Source: Solirubrobacterales bacterium
GTDB taxonomy: Bacteria > Actinomycetota > Thermoleophilia > Solirubrobacterales > JACPNS01
Assembly (NCBI GenBank): GCA_016185345.1
Contig: JACPNS010000021.1
Location: 62,001-126,000 of the forward strand
Reading direction: 5' to 3'
DNA length: 64,000 nucleotides
Shown here in pieces: positions 45,115 through 52,755 of the stretch. The translations under genes were made by a program, and so were the position numbers. Each line of letters starts with the position of its first letter. The stretch's first letter is position 1. The notes under the pieces were generated by a model. That model was not told where the DNA came from. It was given only the letters and a program-made list of their open reading frames with translations, and searched no databases.

Positions 45115-45480
45115 CTACAGATATTGACCGCTTGCGACCAGCGACCGTCCAGCTTGTCCTCTCGTTCCGGACACGGTGCCCAACTCCTTTTTGCCCTCGC
45201 AGTCGGTCCGCGGTGGTTGCCAGCCGAAGTTGACGCCGTCCTTCACGCAGTTGATCTCGTCGCACTTGTCGCCGACGTCGGCGACCCACAGCCGGCCGGA
45301 GCGGTCCCAGTCGAAGCTGTATGGATTGCGAAAGCCGCAGGCGTAGATTCGCTTGTCGACGCGGAGAAGATCAACCTTTCGGGCTTGATTTGGATCCCGA
45401 TGGCTTGAATCGCTTGACGCAGAGGGCATTGATAGGGGCCTGGGTCGCTCTTGGAGGCGGTCGGATCGGGACAGCCGCTC
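45115..45480 (-). pseudogene. Decayed copy of the PQQ-dehydrogenase-like gene
   Basis: Three pieces in different frames align in order with the neighbour. GCPDPT-like residues lie near 45470, INALCVKRFKPSGSK (neighbour: INAHCIWRFKPSGSR) near 45400-45440, and IYACGFRNPYSFDWDRSGRL to VNFGWQPPRTDCEGKKELG at 45175-45350. GQAGRSLVASGQYL (neighbour: GRTGWDLVANGRYL) ends it. The N-terminal half and about 100 and 50 residues between the blocks are missing. It looks like a tandem duplication remnant. Confidence 0.8.
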
Positions 45481-45505
45481 GGCGCCGATCAGCGCAGCGC
45501 GACGA

Positions 45506-45895
45506 TCAGTCAATTGGAATTTCTTCCATCTCAGAATCGACTTCACGGCGGTTGTCGATCCGCTCGATCATCGCGGTGATCACGTCGCGCAGCACGACCA
45601 GAAGATCGCGCAATGCCCTCTCGAGTTGGCGCCGCGTTTCGGGTGCGAGTGAGTCCCCGGCAACGCTGGCCAGGCTCTCAAGAATCCTGGTGATGCCGTC
45701 CACCAGACCGCGATCAAATCCGGGTTGGCGTGCGCGAGCGCCGGCACCAGCACCTGCGTAGTCCTCGTAAGGGTCGTAGCCACCGGAGGTCGGACCTTTC
45801 TCAGTCTCCGCGCGGTCGCGGATGAGGTCGTCGAAGTCGTCAAATCCTCCGGCACCGTTTCCGTGGCTGCCGCCCTTACGCGTTCCGGAGCTCAC
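45506..45895 (-). CDS. Hypothetical acidic protein coupled to ArsA-family ATPase
   Basis: 129 residues from GTG. A Gly/Asp/Ala-rich disordered N-terminal half (GGFDDFDDLIRDRAETEKG) precedes an amphipathic helical part (LERALRDLLVVLRDVITAMI) and an acidic tail (SEMEEIPID). Its start overlaps the ArsA-family stop (GTGA), so it is translated with it. The helix could bind the ATPase's hydrophobic groove; this is inferred from coupling only. Confidence 0.6.
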   Translation of the reverse strand: MSSGTRKGGSHGNGAGGFDDFDDLIRDRAETEKGPTSGGYDPYEDYAGAGAGARARQPGFDRGLVDGITRILESLASVAGDSLAPETRRQLERALRDLLVVLRDVITAMIERIDNRREVDSEMEEIPID

Positions 45896-47100
45896 GAAAT
45901 GGCCTCCGCCGCGCGCTCGGCGCGCACAAACTCGATCCGCAGGCGGCCATCTTCGACCTTCGCGCCGCTCGGCTTGAAGCCGGTCATCGAGTTGGGCAGC
46001 ATGATTGTGCGCTTCTGGTCGCCGACGCGAACGACAACTTCAAGTCCAATTTTGTTCAATCCGATGTCCCCCTTCTCCACGAATGGAAGCGACAACAGCA
46101 GGTGCGCGTTGTCGTCCTCGATGACAATTTCCTGAATGATTGTGTCAAACAGGACCTTGGATGCTTCGGCGCCATCTTCGAACAGCTTGTCTCCCAGGCG
46201 CGTGAGCATCGCCGTGCCGATCACCTCTTCATCAAAGTACGGCGCAGTCCGCACGGGTACCGGAGAGAACGAGTCGCGCACGCTTACAAGGTTTTCCTGC
46301 TGGGCCTCGCGCCAGCTCGCGAAGTAGCCCTCCGCGGTCTCTTCGGGGAAAAGGCGGTTGACGATCACCGCGTCGGTCAGGTAGCCATACAAGTTCAAGT
46401 AGGTGAAAGTGCGCATCGCCTCACTGATGACCATCTTGTCGGGCGTCATCACCAGTCGCAGGCTGGTATTCGTGTGGTCGCGCAGAATGTCGTTCATCGC
46501 CACGAGGCTGCCGACGAGGCGTTCGACCTCGTTGTAGACCTGTTTGTCCGGAAGCGGGATGTCAAGGAACGCTTTCGCAACCGGGCGCGCGGCGCTGATC
46601 AGGCGGCGCTCCCAGGGGAAGACCTTCTCGATCCACCATTGCGCCACATCGGGAAAGCTCAGCAACCGCAGGGTCTCGCCGGTCGGCGCGCAGTCAACGA
46701 CGATCACGTCGTACTCGCCGGAGTCGTGGTGGTCCTTGATCTGCAGCAGCGCGAACAGCTCGTCGAAGCCCGGTGGCACCGTCAGTTCCTCGGCCGTGAT
46801 GCGCTCGAGCCCGCGATCGGAAAGCAGATCGGTCAGCCAGCTCTGCACGGCCGACCAGTGACGTTCCATCTCTTCGTTTGCCTGTACCTGCTGGGCAAAT
46901 AGATTGGGCTCGACTTCGAGCGGCTTGGCGCCGAGCGGCACGTCGAGCGAGTCGGCGAGGCTGTGCGCCGGGTCGGTGCTCGTGACGATTGTGCGCATGC
47001 CGCTGCGAGCGCAGGCAAGTGCAGTCGCCGTAGCAACGCTTGTCTTGCCGACGCCGCCCTTGCCCGTGTACAAGATCGTGCGCGGTGTCACCTGCGGCAT
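45892..47100 (-). CDS. ArsA/Get3-family ATPase
   Basis: 402 residues. Deviant Walker A GKGGVGKTSVATATAL, switch I region STDPAHSLADSLDVPLG, switch II IVVDCAPTGETLRLLSFPD. Methionine-rich helical segment after residue 200 matches the client groove of the family. No arsenite efflux gene (arsB) or regulator is nearby, so arsenic resistance is unlikely; a Get3-like role in membrane-protein or lipid handling is the alternative. The next gene downstream is a small acidic protein overlapping by 4 bp. Confidence 0.87.
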   Translation of the reverse strand: MPQVTPRTILYTGKGGVGKTSVATATALACARSGMRTIVTSTDPAHSLADSLDVPLGAKPLEVEPNLFAQQVQANEEMERHWSAVQSWLTDLLSDRGLERITAEELTVPPGFDELFALLQIKDHHDSGEYDVIVVDCAPTGETLRLLSFPDVAQWWIEKVFPWERRLISAARPVAKAFLDIPLPDKQVYNEVERLVGSLVAMNDILRDHTNTSLRLVMTPDKMVISEAMRTFTYLNLYGYLTDAVIVNRLFPEETAEGYFASWREAQQENLVSVRDSFSPVPVRTAPYFDEEVIGTAMLTRLGDKLFEDGAEASKVLFDTIIQEIVIEDDNAHLLLSLPFVEKGDIGLNKIGLEVVVRVGDQKRTIMLPNSMTGFKPSGAKVEDGRLRIEFVRAERAAEAIS

Positions 47101-47139
47101 TATTCCACGCGCAGGCGCTCTCCCCGCGGGAGCAGGGTG

Positions 47140-48288
47140 CTACTTGTAGCTGCGGAACTTGTCGCGCGTGTCGCAGAACACATTTTCTTTCGTGTTCTTG
47201 CAGAGCTTGTCAAGGAAGTAGATCGTGAGGTCGTGGTAGAGCGAGTTCGAGCGCTCACCGCGCAGCGAATAGAGCGACCACGAGCCGGTGTCGAACTTCG
47301 GCGTCTCGACCTTTGCCGCGGCGACGCCCTTTCTGTACAAGCGACGGGCATTCCTGTTGCTGTCGATGACCGCGTAGTCCCGCAGCCCGTCGAGCGCGCC
47401 GAGGAACATGTTCAGGATGATCAGGCGTGGCGATCCCGAGTATCCGAGGAAGTGGAATCCGCCGTCACGTACGACGCGAACGCCAAGCGGCGCAGCCTGA
47501 CTGAACGAACGAACCCCCAGACGAGCTGCGCGCAACATCGAGCGGTTGTTCATGCGGTACCCAACTCGCGCGAGCGATTGAATCGCAGTGCCCTGCGCGA
47601 GAGAGCTGACCCACGGCGCCGGGCTGCCGGCGAAGTCAAAGTAGTACTCCCAGGTGAGCGCGCCTTTGCGCTTGACGCCCCAGCGGATCAACTCGCGTGC
47701 AAAGCTCCGCTGCGCGCGACGCGACGGTGGGGTGTCGACGGTCCAGATCGCGTTGAGCTTGGCGAAGTTGCTCAGCGGGTGGAACTGCCAGCCGGTTCCG
47801 GCAAAGTACTGAAAGATGATGCGGCTGCTGCCAAACCGCCGGTCGGTTCCCGCGGCCGCCGGGCCGTTGTGGCGAAACCATCTGGTGTTGTTCGAAAGCG
47901 TGGTGAAGAGCGGCACCAAACGGTCCTCGTTGATCTTGCGCCTGCTTGCCAGGTTCTGGATCATCCGCAGCTGCCACCTCATCGGTCCGCGGCGAAGCTT
48001 CACGGCATTCCGGCGCGCGCGGGCCTTGCGCGACCTGCCCTTGATCGGCTTGTTCAGGATCGCCGACCGGACGCGGGCCTTCTTGTAGACGCGCAGCGCC
48101 CAGCTCGCACGCGATCGACTGATTTCGCCGCGGTTGGCAAGCGATTTGAGCGAGCGCTCGACGGGACCGGCGGCGTCTGCCCGCGCTGCCCCGAGCGCAA
48201 GCGCGCCAGCGACAAACAGCGAGGCGAAGGCGCAGACCAGCAAAAGCCGGCTGACGCGAGGGCGCGACGATCCGGAAAGAACATTCAT
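47140..48288 (-). CDS. Secreted D-glucuronyl C5-epimerase-family protein, copy 1
   Basis: 382 residues with a signal peptide (LLLVCAFASLFVAGALALGA). The C-terminal 200 residues fit the glucuronyl C5-epimerase C-terminal (alpha/alpha) domain: FHFLGYSGSPRLIILNMFLG, DGLRDYAVID, FDTGSWSLYSLRGERSNSLY, YHDLTIYFL. The family converts glucuronate to iduronate residues in polysaccharides or has related sugar-chain roles. An N-terminal basic helical region (RGEISRSRASWALRVYKKA) resembles that of copy 2. Confidence 0.8.
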   Translation of the reverse strand: MNVLSGSSRPRVSRLLLVCAFASLFVAGALALGAARADAAGPVERSLKSLANRGEISRSRASWALRVYKKARVRSAILNKPIKGRSRKARARRNAVKLRRGPMRWQLRMIQNLASRRKINEDRLVPLFTTLSNNTRWFRHNGPAAAGTDRRFGSSRIIFQYFAGTGWQFHPLSNFAKLNAIWTVDTPPSRRAQRSFARELIRWGVKRKGALTWEYYFDFAGSPAPWVSSLAQGTAIQSLARVGYRMNNRSMLRAARLGVRSFSQAAPLGVRVVRDGGFHFLGYSGSPRLIILNMFLGALDGLRDYAVIDSNRNARRLYRKGVAAAKVETPKFDTGSWSLYSLRGERSNSLYHDLTIYFLDKLCKNTKENVFCDTRDKFRSYK

Positions 48289-48289
48289 T

Positions 48290-48317
48290 TAGATCACTTC
48301 GAGTAGATCACTTCGAG
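48290..48317. repeat. 14-bp tandem direct repeat at the junction of the two epimerase genes
   Basis: TAGATCACTTCGAG occurs twice in tandem (48290-48303, 48304-48317). The second copy contains the stop codon and last two codons of the upstream (minus-strand) paralogue, so the first copy is a duplicate of that gene end. Confidence 0.8.
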
Positions 48318-49615
48318 ACTTGGGCGGAGTTTCCCGCGAGGTCCTTCGCAACGATCGTGACAGCCTTTGAACTGCCCTTCTTGACACTGAAAACGCGCTT
48401 GCCGCGGCCGACCTTTGCAATCGATGTACCTCCGCCGGGCGTACGCAGAGTTATCGTCGAAACCTTTGAGAGCATGAAGGTCACGTAGATGCGACCCTTG
48501 CGGACCTTCTTGGAAATTCCGGTGACCGTCGGCTTCGTGGTCAGGTAGCTGGTGAGGCGCGCCTGGAGCTCGCAGAAGACCGCTTCACTGGTGTCCTCGC
48601 ACATGCGGAACATGAACTCGATCAGCTCGCGGTGGTAGTTCAGGTTCGACTCTGCTCCGCCCAGCGAGTAGAGCGACCAGGCGCCGGTATCCGACTGTGG
48701 GAGCTCGACCCGAGCCGCGACAAGCCCGCGCTCGTAGATCGCTCGTGCCTGGCCGTCTCCGGTGATTTCCGCGTAGTCGTGCAGCCCATCCAGCGACTGG
48801 GCGAAGATGTTGAAGATGTACAACCGCGGGCTGCCCGAGTAGCCCAGGAAGTGCAGACCGCCGTTGCGGTTGACCTTCAGGCCGGTCGGGGCCGCCACGT
48901 CAAATGCGCGTGAACCGGCCGTCGCCGCCGATGTGATGTTTGGATCCTTCAGCATGTTGCCGCTGCGGGCGAGCGACTGGATCGCGGTGCCCTGTGAGAT
49001 CGAGCTGATGAACGGAGCCGAGCTCCCTGAAAATGGGAAGTAATACTCCCAGGTGAGGGCCCCGCCACGATTGACACCGAAGCTGATCAGTTCATATGCG
49101 AAGCGGCTGAGGCCGCGCTGGGCGCCGACGGTCTTCGCCTGGGTCCAGTTGGCATTCAACTTCGAGAAGTTCGCCAGGGGATGAAACTGCCAGCCCCAGC
49201 CACTGAAGTACTGGTAGTAGATGAGACTCTCACCAAAGCGCGAGCGCGAACCGGCCGCTGCGGGCCCTCTGGTCCTGAACCAGTCGACGTTCAACTGCAA
49301 CTGGGTGAACAACGGCATGACCCGATCACCCTTGATGCGGTTCTTCCTGGCCAGCGATTCGATCGTGCGCAGCTGATTGGTCAGCGGCAGTCGGCGCGAG
49401 CCGGAGAGGCGATCACGCAGCGATCGGGCGTCTTCGTAGCTCTTCCGGGCGGCGCTTGCCCTTGCAGGATCAACCAGGCCTGCGTTCTGCAGATTGGTCA
49501 GCGACGCGGAAACGGTCGCGGCCTGGGCGCGGTCGGTTGCGAAAAGCAGTGTGATGGCGGCGAGGGCGAGGATGATCGCCAGTCGCGCATTTCTGTGAAT
49601 GGGGGAGAGCTGCAT
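48308..49615 (-). CDS. Secreted D-glucuronyl C5-epimerase-family protein, copy 2, with extra C-terminal domain
   Basis: 435 residues; signal peptide (RLAIILALAAITLLFATDRAQA). It shares with copy 1 the order LHFLGYSGSPRLYIFNIFAQ, DGLHDYAEITGDG, SDTGAWSLYSLGGAESNLNY, YHRELIEFMFRMCEDTSEAV, plus the N-terminal helical region. It carries an additional 70-residue C-terminal beta domain (GRIYVTFMLSKVSTITLRTP, KAVTIVAKDLAGNSAQVSK), Ig-like, absent from copy 1. Tandem paralogues with 19 bp between them; likely one operon acting on a cell-surface glycan. Confidence 0.8.
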   Translation of the reverse strand: MQLSPIHRNARLAIILALAAITLLFATDRAQAATVSASLTNLQNAGLVDPARASAARKSYEDARSLRDRLSGSRRLPLTNQLRTIESLARKNRIKGDRVMPLFTQLQLNVDWFRTRGPAAAGSRSRFGESLIYYQYFSGWGWQFHPLANFSKLNANWTQAKTVGAQRGLSRFAYELISFGVNRGGALTWEYYFPFSGSSAPFISSISQGTAIQSLARSGNMLKDPNITSAATAGSRAFDVAAPTGLKVNRNGGLHFLGYSGSPRLYIFNIFAQSLDGLHDYAEITGDGQARAIYERGLVAARVELPQSDTGAWSLYSLGGAESNLNYHRELIEFMFRMCEDTSEAVFCELQARLTSYLTTKPTVTGISKKVRKGRIYVTFMLSKVSTITLRTPGGGTSIAKVGRGKRVFSVKKGSSKAVTIVAKDLAGNSAQVSK

Positions 49616-49705
49616 CTGTAGAAGTTAAAACGCCGGGCCGACGCTAGTTGCGCTGTGCTTAAGCGTCAATTCCGGGCATCTGTGCGGTGGTAGATTCGCC
49701 GGGTT

Positions 49706-50668
49706 GTGCCGGAGGAACCACTAGCGAAGAAAGCACGTCGATCGCCACTGCCCTGGATCATTGGTCCCGTGGTCGCGTTCGTCTTGCTCGTGGGGTTGAT
49801 CCTCGCGACCGGCACGCCCAGTTCCGCGCAGCTGATGAAGCGCGCAGCAAGCAGCTTCGGCGAAGTCAGCCGGGGCAACTTCCAGTTCAAGATCTCGATC
49901 ACGCCGCAGGGCTCGGCCGGGGCGGCGCCGTCGTCGATCGAGCTGAAGGGGCCGTTCGAGATCGTCCCCGGCAAGCCATTGCCCAAGGCGAAGATCACCT
50001 ACACGGTCAGTTCCGGCGGTCGCAGTCAGGTGACGACCCTGCTGACCACTGGCGACAAGGCCTACACCGTGATCAAGGGCCAGGCCTACGAGTTGCCGGC
50101 GAGCGCGACCAAGGACTTGAAGTCCGCAACCAAGGAGCTTGCGAAGCCCAGTGAGGGCAAGGGCCTCACCGGTATCAAGCTCAACTTCGACAAGTGGTTG
50201 ATCGACCCGCAGGTCGCCGCCGGTCGCGACATCGACGGCACCGCCACATGGCGCACAACTGCGGGCGTGAACGTGGTCGAAGCGTTGAAGGACCTCGTCG
50301 CGTCATCCGGCGCGCTGGGCGGAATCACCGGCGGATCTGTTCCCGCCCTGAAGGAATCAGACCTTGCCGAGGTCCGGAAGGGCATCAAGAATGCCTCGGT
50401 CGTGGTCTACGTCGGCCGCTACGACCGGGTCGTCCGGCTGCTCGATCTCACGATGGACTTCTCGACCGCCGGCGCGACTGGCTCCACGAGCGCGATCGGC
50501 GGAATCAGCGGCGGGCGTATGAACATGCTCGTCGGAATCTCAAGCCCGAACCAGCCCGTCAACGTCGATCCCCCAAAGAATCCGCTGCCATACAGTGCGC
50601 TCCAGTCGTTGGTTCAGAGCCAGTCCTCGCAGACCGGAACGACGCTCGATGACGGCCTGGGTCAGTAA
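49706..50668 (+). CDS. LppX/LprG-like envelope protein, membrane anchored
   Basis: 320 residues from GTG. One N-terminal membrane anchor (LPWIIGPVVAFVLLVGLILA) without a lipobox cysteine. The rest is an extended beta/alpha domain with SFGEVSRGNFQFKISITPQG, TTLLTTGDKAYTVIKGQAYE and ATWRTTAGVNVVEALKDLV, resembling the LppX/LprG (LolA-like) fold that binds lipids. It is followed 13 bp later by a lipoprotein paralogue. Possible lipid carrier between membrane and outer envelope; inference from fold. Confidence 0.65.
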   Translation: MPEEPLAKKARRSPLPWIIGPVVAFVLLVGLILATGTPSSAQLMKRAASSFGEVSRGNFQFKISITPQGSAGAAPSSIELKGPFEIVPGKPLPKAKITYTVSSGGRSQVTTLLTTGDKAYTVIKGQAYELPASATKDLKSATKELAKPSEGKGLTGIKLNFDKWLIDPQVAAGRDIDGTATWRTTAGVNVVEALKDLVASSGALGGITGGSVPALKESDLAEVRKGIKNASVVVYVGRYDRVVRLLDLTMDFSTAGATGSTSAIGGISGGRMNMLVGISSPNQPVNVDPPKNPLPYSALQSLVQSQSSQTGTTLDDGLGQ

Positions 50669-50681
50669 GCTGCGCCGCTCT

Positions 50682-51473
50682 ATGAACTCTTTTTTCAGGA
50701 AATCACTTTTTGCCGTCCTCGCCATCGCCCTGGTGGTTTTCGCTGCCGGATGTGGTGGGTCCAAAAAGCCCACCGAGGCACCCGACGCTGTCCTCAAGAG
50801 CGCGCTGGCCAAGACCGCCGGAATCAACAGCGGCATGGCCGAAGTCAAGGCCTCGCTCGCCTTGGGCAGCCTCCCGGGGTCGCTGTCAATCCAGGGCGGA
50901 GGGCCGTTCGACACCGAGGCCAAGGGCGGCGCCGCGACGGATCTTCAGTTCTCGGTTGACGTCGCGGGAACGCAGCAGAACTTCGGCATCCTCGCGGTTG
51001 GTGGCAAGAATTACCTGACCGTCGACGGCAAGGCACTTGAGCAGAAGGGTGACGGTGCAGCGCTGGGGCCCGACCAGGTTGCCGGCTTCCTCAACGGACT
51101 CGGCGACAACCTGACAAACGTCAAGAGAGCCGGCGAGAACAAGTACACCGCCACAGTTGACGTGAAGAAGCTTCTCGAGTCGAGCAAAGCGGGGGACAAC
51201 CTCTCCAAGCTCTCGATCCCGGGCCTTGGCTCAGGCGAACAGTTGTCCAAGTCGGTGAGCACCGCTGACATCACCGTCACGGTTGATGAGGGTGGCTACG
51301 CGCAGGTGCTCGACATCGACCTGCCGATCACGACCTCCGGCAATCAGGGTGGAGTCCGCGCGACGATCACGCTGACAGACATCGACCAGCCGCAGACAAT
51401 TGATCAGCCCACGAACGTCGTTGGTGACGCTTCTGAGCTCGGTGGCATCGGCGCCGCGCTGGCAGGTCAATAG
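50682..51473 (+). CDS. LppX/LprG-like lipoprotein
   Basis: 263 residues from the ATG at 50682; the frame runs upstream into the previous gene but only this start yields the lipoprotein signal SLFAVLAIALVVFAAGCGGS. Mature domain: DAVLKSALAKTAGINSGMAE, ATDLQFSVDVAGTQQNFGIL, VGGKNYLTVDGKALEQ, KLSIPGLGSGEQLSKSVST, ADITVTVDEGGYAQVLDIDL. Typical of the LppX_LprAFG family that binds triacylglycerol or other apolar lipids. Paralogue of its upstream neighbour. Confidence 0.78.
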   Translation: MNSFFRKSLFAVLAIALVVFAAGCGGSKKPTEAPDAVLKSALAKTAGINSGMAEVKASLALGSLPGSLSIQGGGPFDTEAKGGAATDLQFSVDVAGTQQNFGILAVGGKNYLTVDGKALEQKGDGAALGPDQVAGFLNGLGDNLTNVKRAGENKYTATVDVKKLLESSKAGDNLSKLSIPGLGSGEQLSKSVSTADITVTVDEGGYAQVLDIDLPITTSGNQGGVRATITLTDIDQPQTIDQPTNVVGDASELGGIGAALAGQ

Positions 51474-51478
51474 GCTCG

Positions 51479-52588
51479 TTGGTTTTGAAGCGGTTTCTTT
51501 TTTCGTCTGACGGCTGGCCGTATCTGCTCAGCCCGTTCGTCGCCGCTGCGATCGTCCTCGAGTTCGGGGGCGGCAGCGCGACGTTGATCTTCGCGGTCGC
51601 CGCGATTGGGCTGATCCCCGCCGCGGCCGTGATGGGTCGTGCCACGGAGGAGCTTGCCGCACGCTCGGGCCCCGGCATCGGTGGTCTGCTGAACGTGACG
51701 TTCGGCAACTTTCCCGAACTGATCATCGCGATCCTGGCGTTGAACGCTGGACTGCAAGAGCTGGTGAAGGCGTCGCTGGTCGGCTCGATCATCGGCAACA
51801 TTCTGCTCGTGATGGGCGCCTCGATGTTTGTCGGTGGCCTCAAGCGCAAGGAGCAGACCTTCAACCAGACCGCGGCGAGCGTGCAGTCCTCGATGCTCGT
51901 CCTCGCGATGGCCGCGCTGTTCATGCCCGCGGTGTACGAGCTCGTTGATGGCAGCGGTCTGCCCGATCCTGGCGCCGCGATTGTCAACTACGACTCGTCC
52001 GTGGAGAAACTCTCCGCGATCGCGGGAGGTTTTCTTCTGCTCAGCTATGTGGGCGGATTGATCTTCTCACTGGTGACCCACAAGGATCTCTTCAATCAGG
52101 GCCATGACGAGGAGATGGCCCAGAACGCATGGACGATCAAGCGATCGATTGGCGTGCTGGCCGGCGCGAGTATCGTCGTCGGTCTGATGAGCGAGATCCT
52201 CGTCGGGTCAATCGAGGAGGCGTCAGCGGCGATCGGGCTCTCTGAGTTCTTCGTCGGTGTCTTCGTGGTTGCGATCGTGGGAAATGCCGCCGAACATTGG
52301 GTTGCCGTGCTCGTTGCATACAAGGACAAGATGGATCTCGCGGTCAACATCGCGATCGGGTCGGCCGCTCAGATTGCGCTGTTCGTCGCCCCGGTGCTCG
52401 TGTTTCTCTCATTCTTCATCGGGCCGAACCCGATGCCGCTGGTCTTCAACGGATTTGAACTTGCCGGATTGCTGATCGCTCTCGTGATCGCCAACGTGAT
52501 CACCTCCGACGGGAGATCCACATGGTTTGAGGGTCTCCAGCTGCTTTCGCTTTATGCCGTGATCGGCGTGGCCTTTTACTTCGCCTAA
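51479..52588 (+). CDS. Calcium/cation-proton exchanger (CaCA/CAX family)
   Basis: 369 residues, TTG start, about 11 hydrophobic segments in two repeats. Repeat signatures of the exchanger core: GGLLNVTFGNFPELIIAILA (alpha-1, with the acidic residue) and VGVFVVAIVGNAAEHWVAVL (alpha-2, GNAAEH). An acidic-region loop follows residue 155. It should export Ca2+ in exchange for H+. It starts 5 bp after the lipoprotein gene, so it is probably co-transcribed. Confidence 0.92.
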   Translation: MVLKRFLFSSDGWPYLLSPFVAAAIVLEFGGGSATLIFAVAAIGLIPAAAVMGRATEELAARSGPGIGGLLNVTFGNFPELIIAILALNAGLQELVKASLVGSIIGNILLVMGASMFVGGLKRKEQTFNQTAASVQSSMLVLAMAALFMPAVYELVDGSGLPDPGAAIVNYDSSVEKLSAIAGGFLLLSYVGGLIFSLVTHKDLFNQGHDEEMAQNAWTIKRSIGVLAGASIVVGLMSEILVGSIEEASAAIGLSEFFVGVFVVAIVGNAAEHWVAVLVAYKDKMDLAVNIAIGSAAQIALFVAPVLVFLSFFIGPNPMPLVFNGFELAGLLIALVIANVITSDGRSTWFEGLQLLSLYAVIGVAFYFA

Positions 52589-52617
52589 GGCGCATGGGAA
52601 AGGCGTTTTTGGGTTTC

Positions 52618-52631
52618 CGCACGAACGTGCG
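52618..52631. promoter_or_regulatory. Palindrome upstream of the acyl-CoA dehydrogenase gene, candidate operator
   Basis: CGCACG-AA-CGTGCG, a perfect 6-bp-arm palindrome, lies about 125 bp before the gene start and about 20 bp before a possible -10 box TACACT (52652-52657). It could bind a TetR/FadR-type regulator of fatty-acid use. Confidence 0.35.
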
Positions 52632-52755
52632 TACACCCGCGTTTTCTCGCTACACTTCGGGCCACCTTACGGGCCTTGACGCGCAACCATCGAATCCGCC
52701 GTCGACGCAAGTTTTTCTCCCACGATCTGATCAAACCAACCAGGAGTCACCTGAC

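Noticed and set aside
45892-47100. Arsenite-efflux ATPase
   Set aside because: No arsB, arsR or arsD near it, and the family is broader than arsenic resistance.
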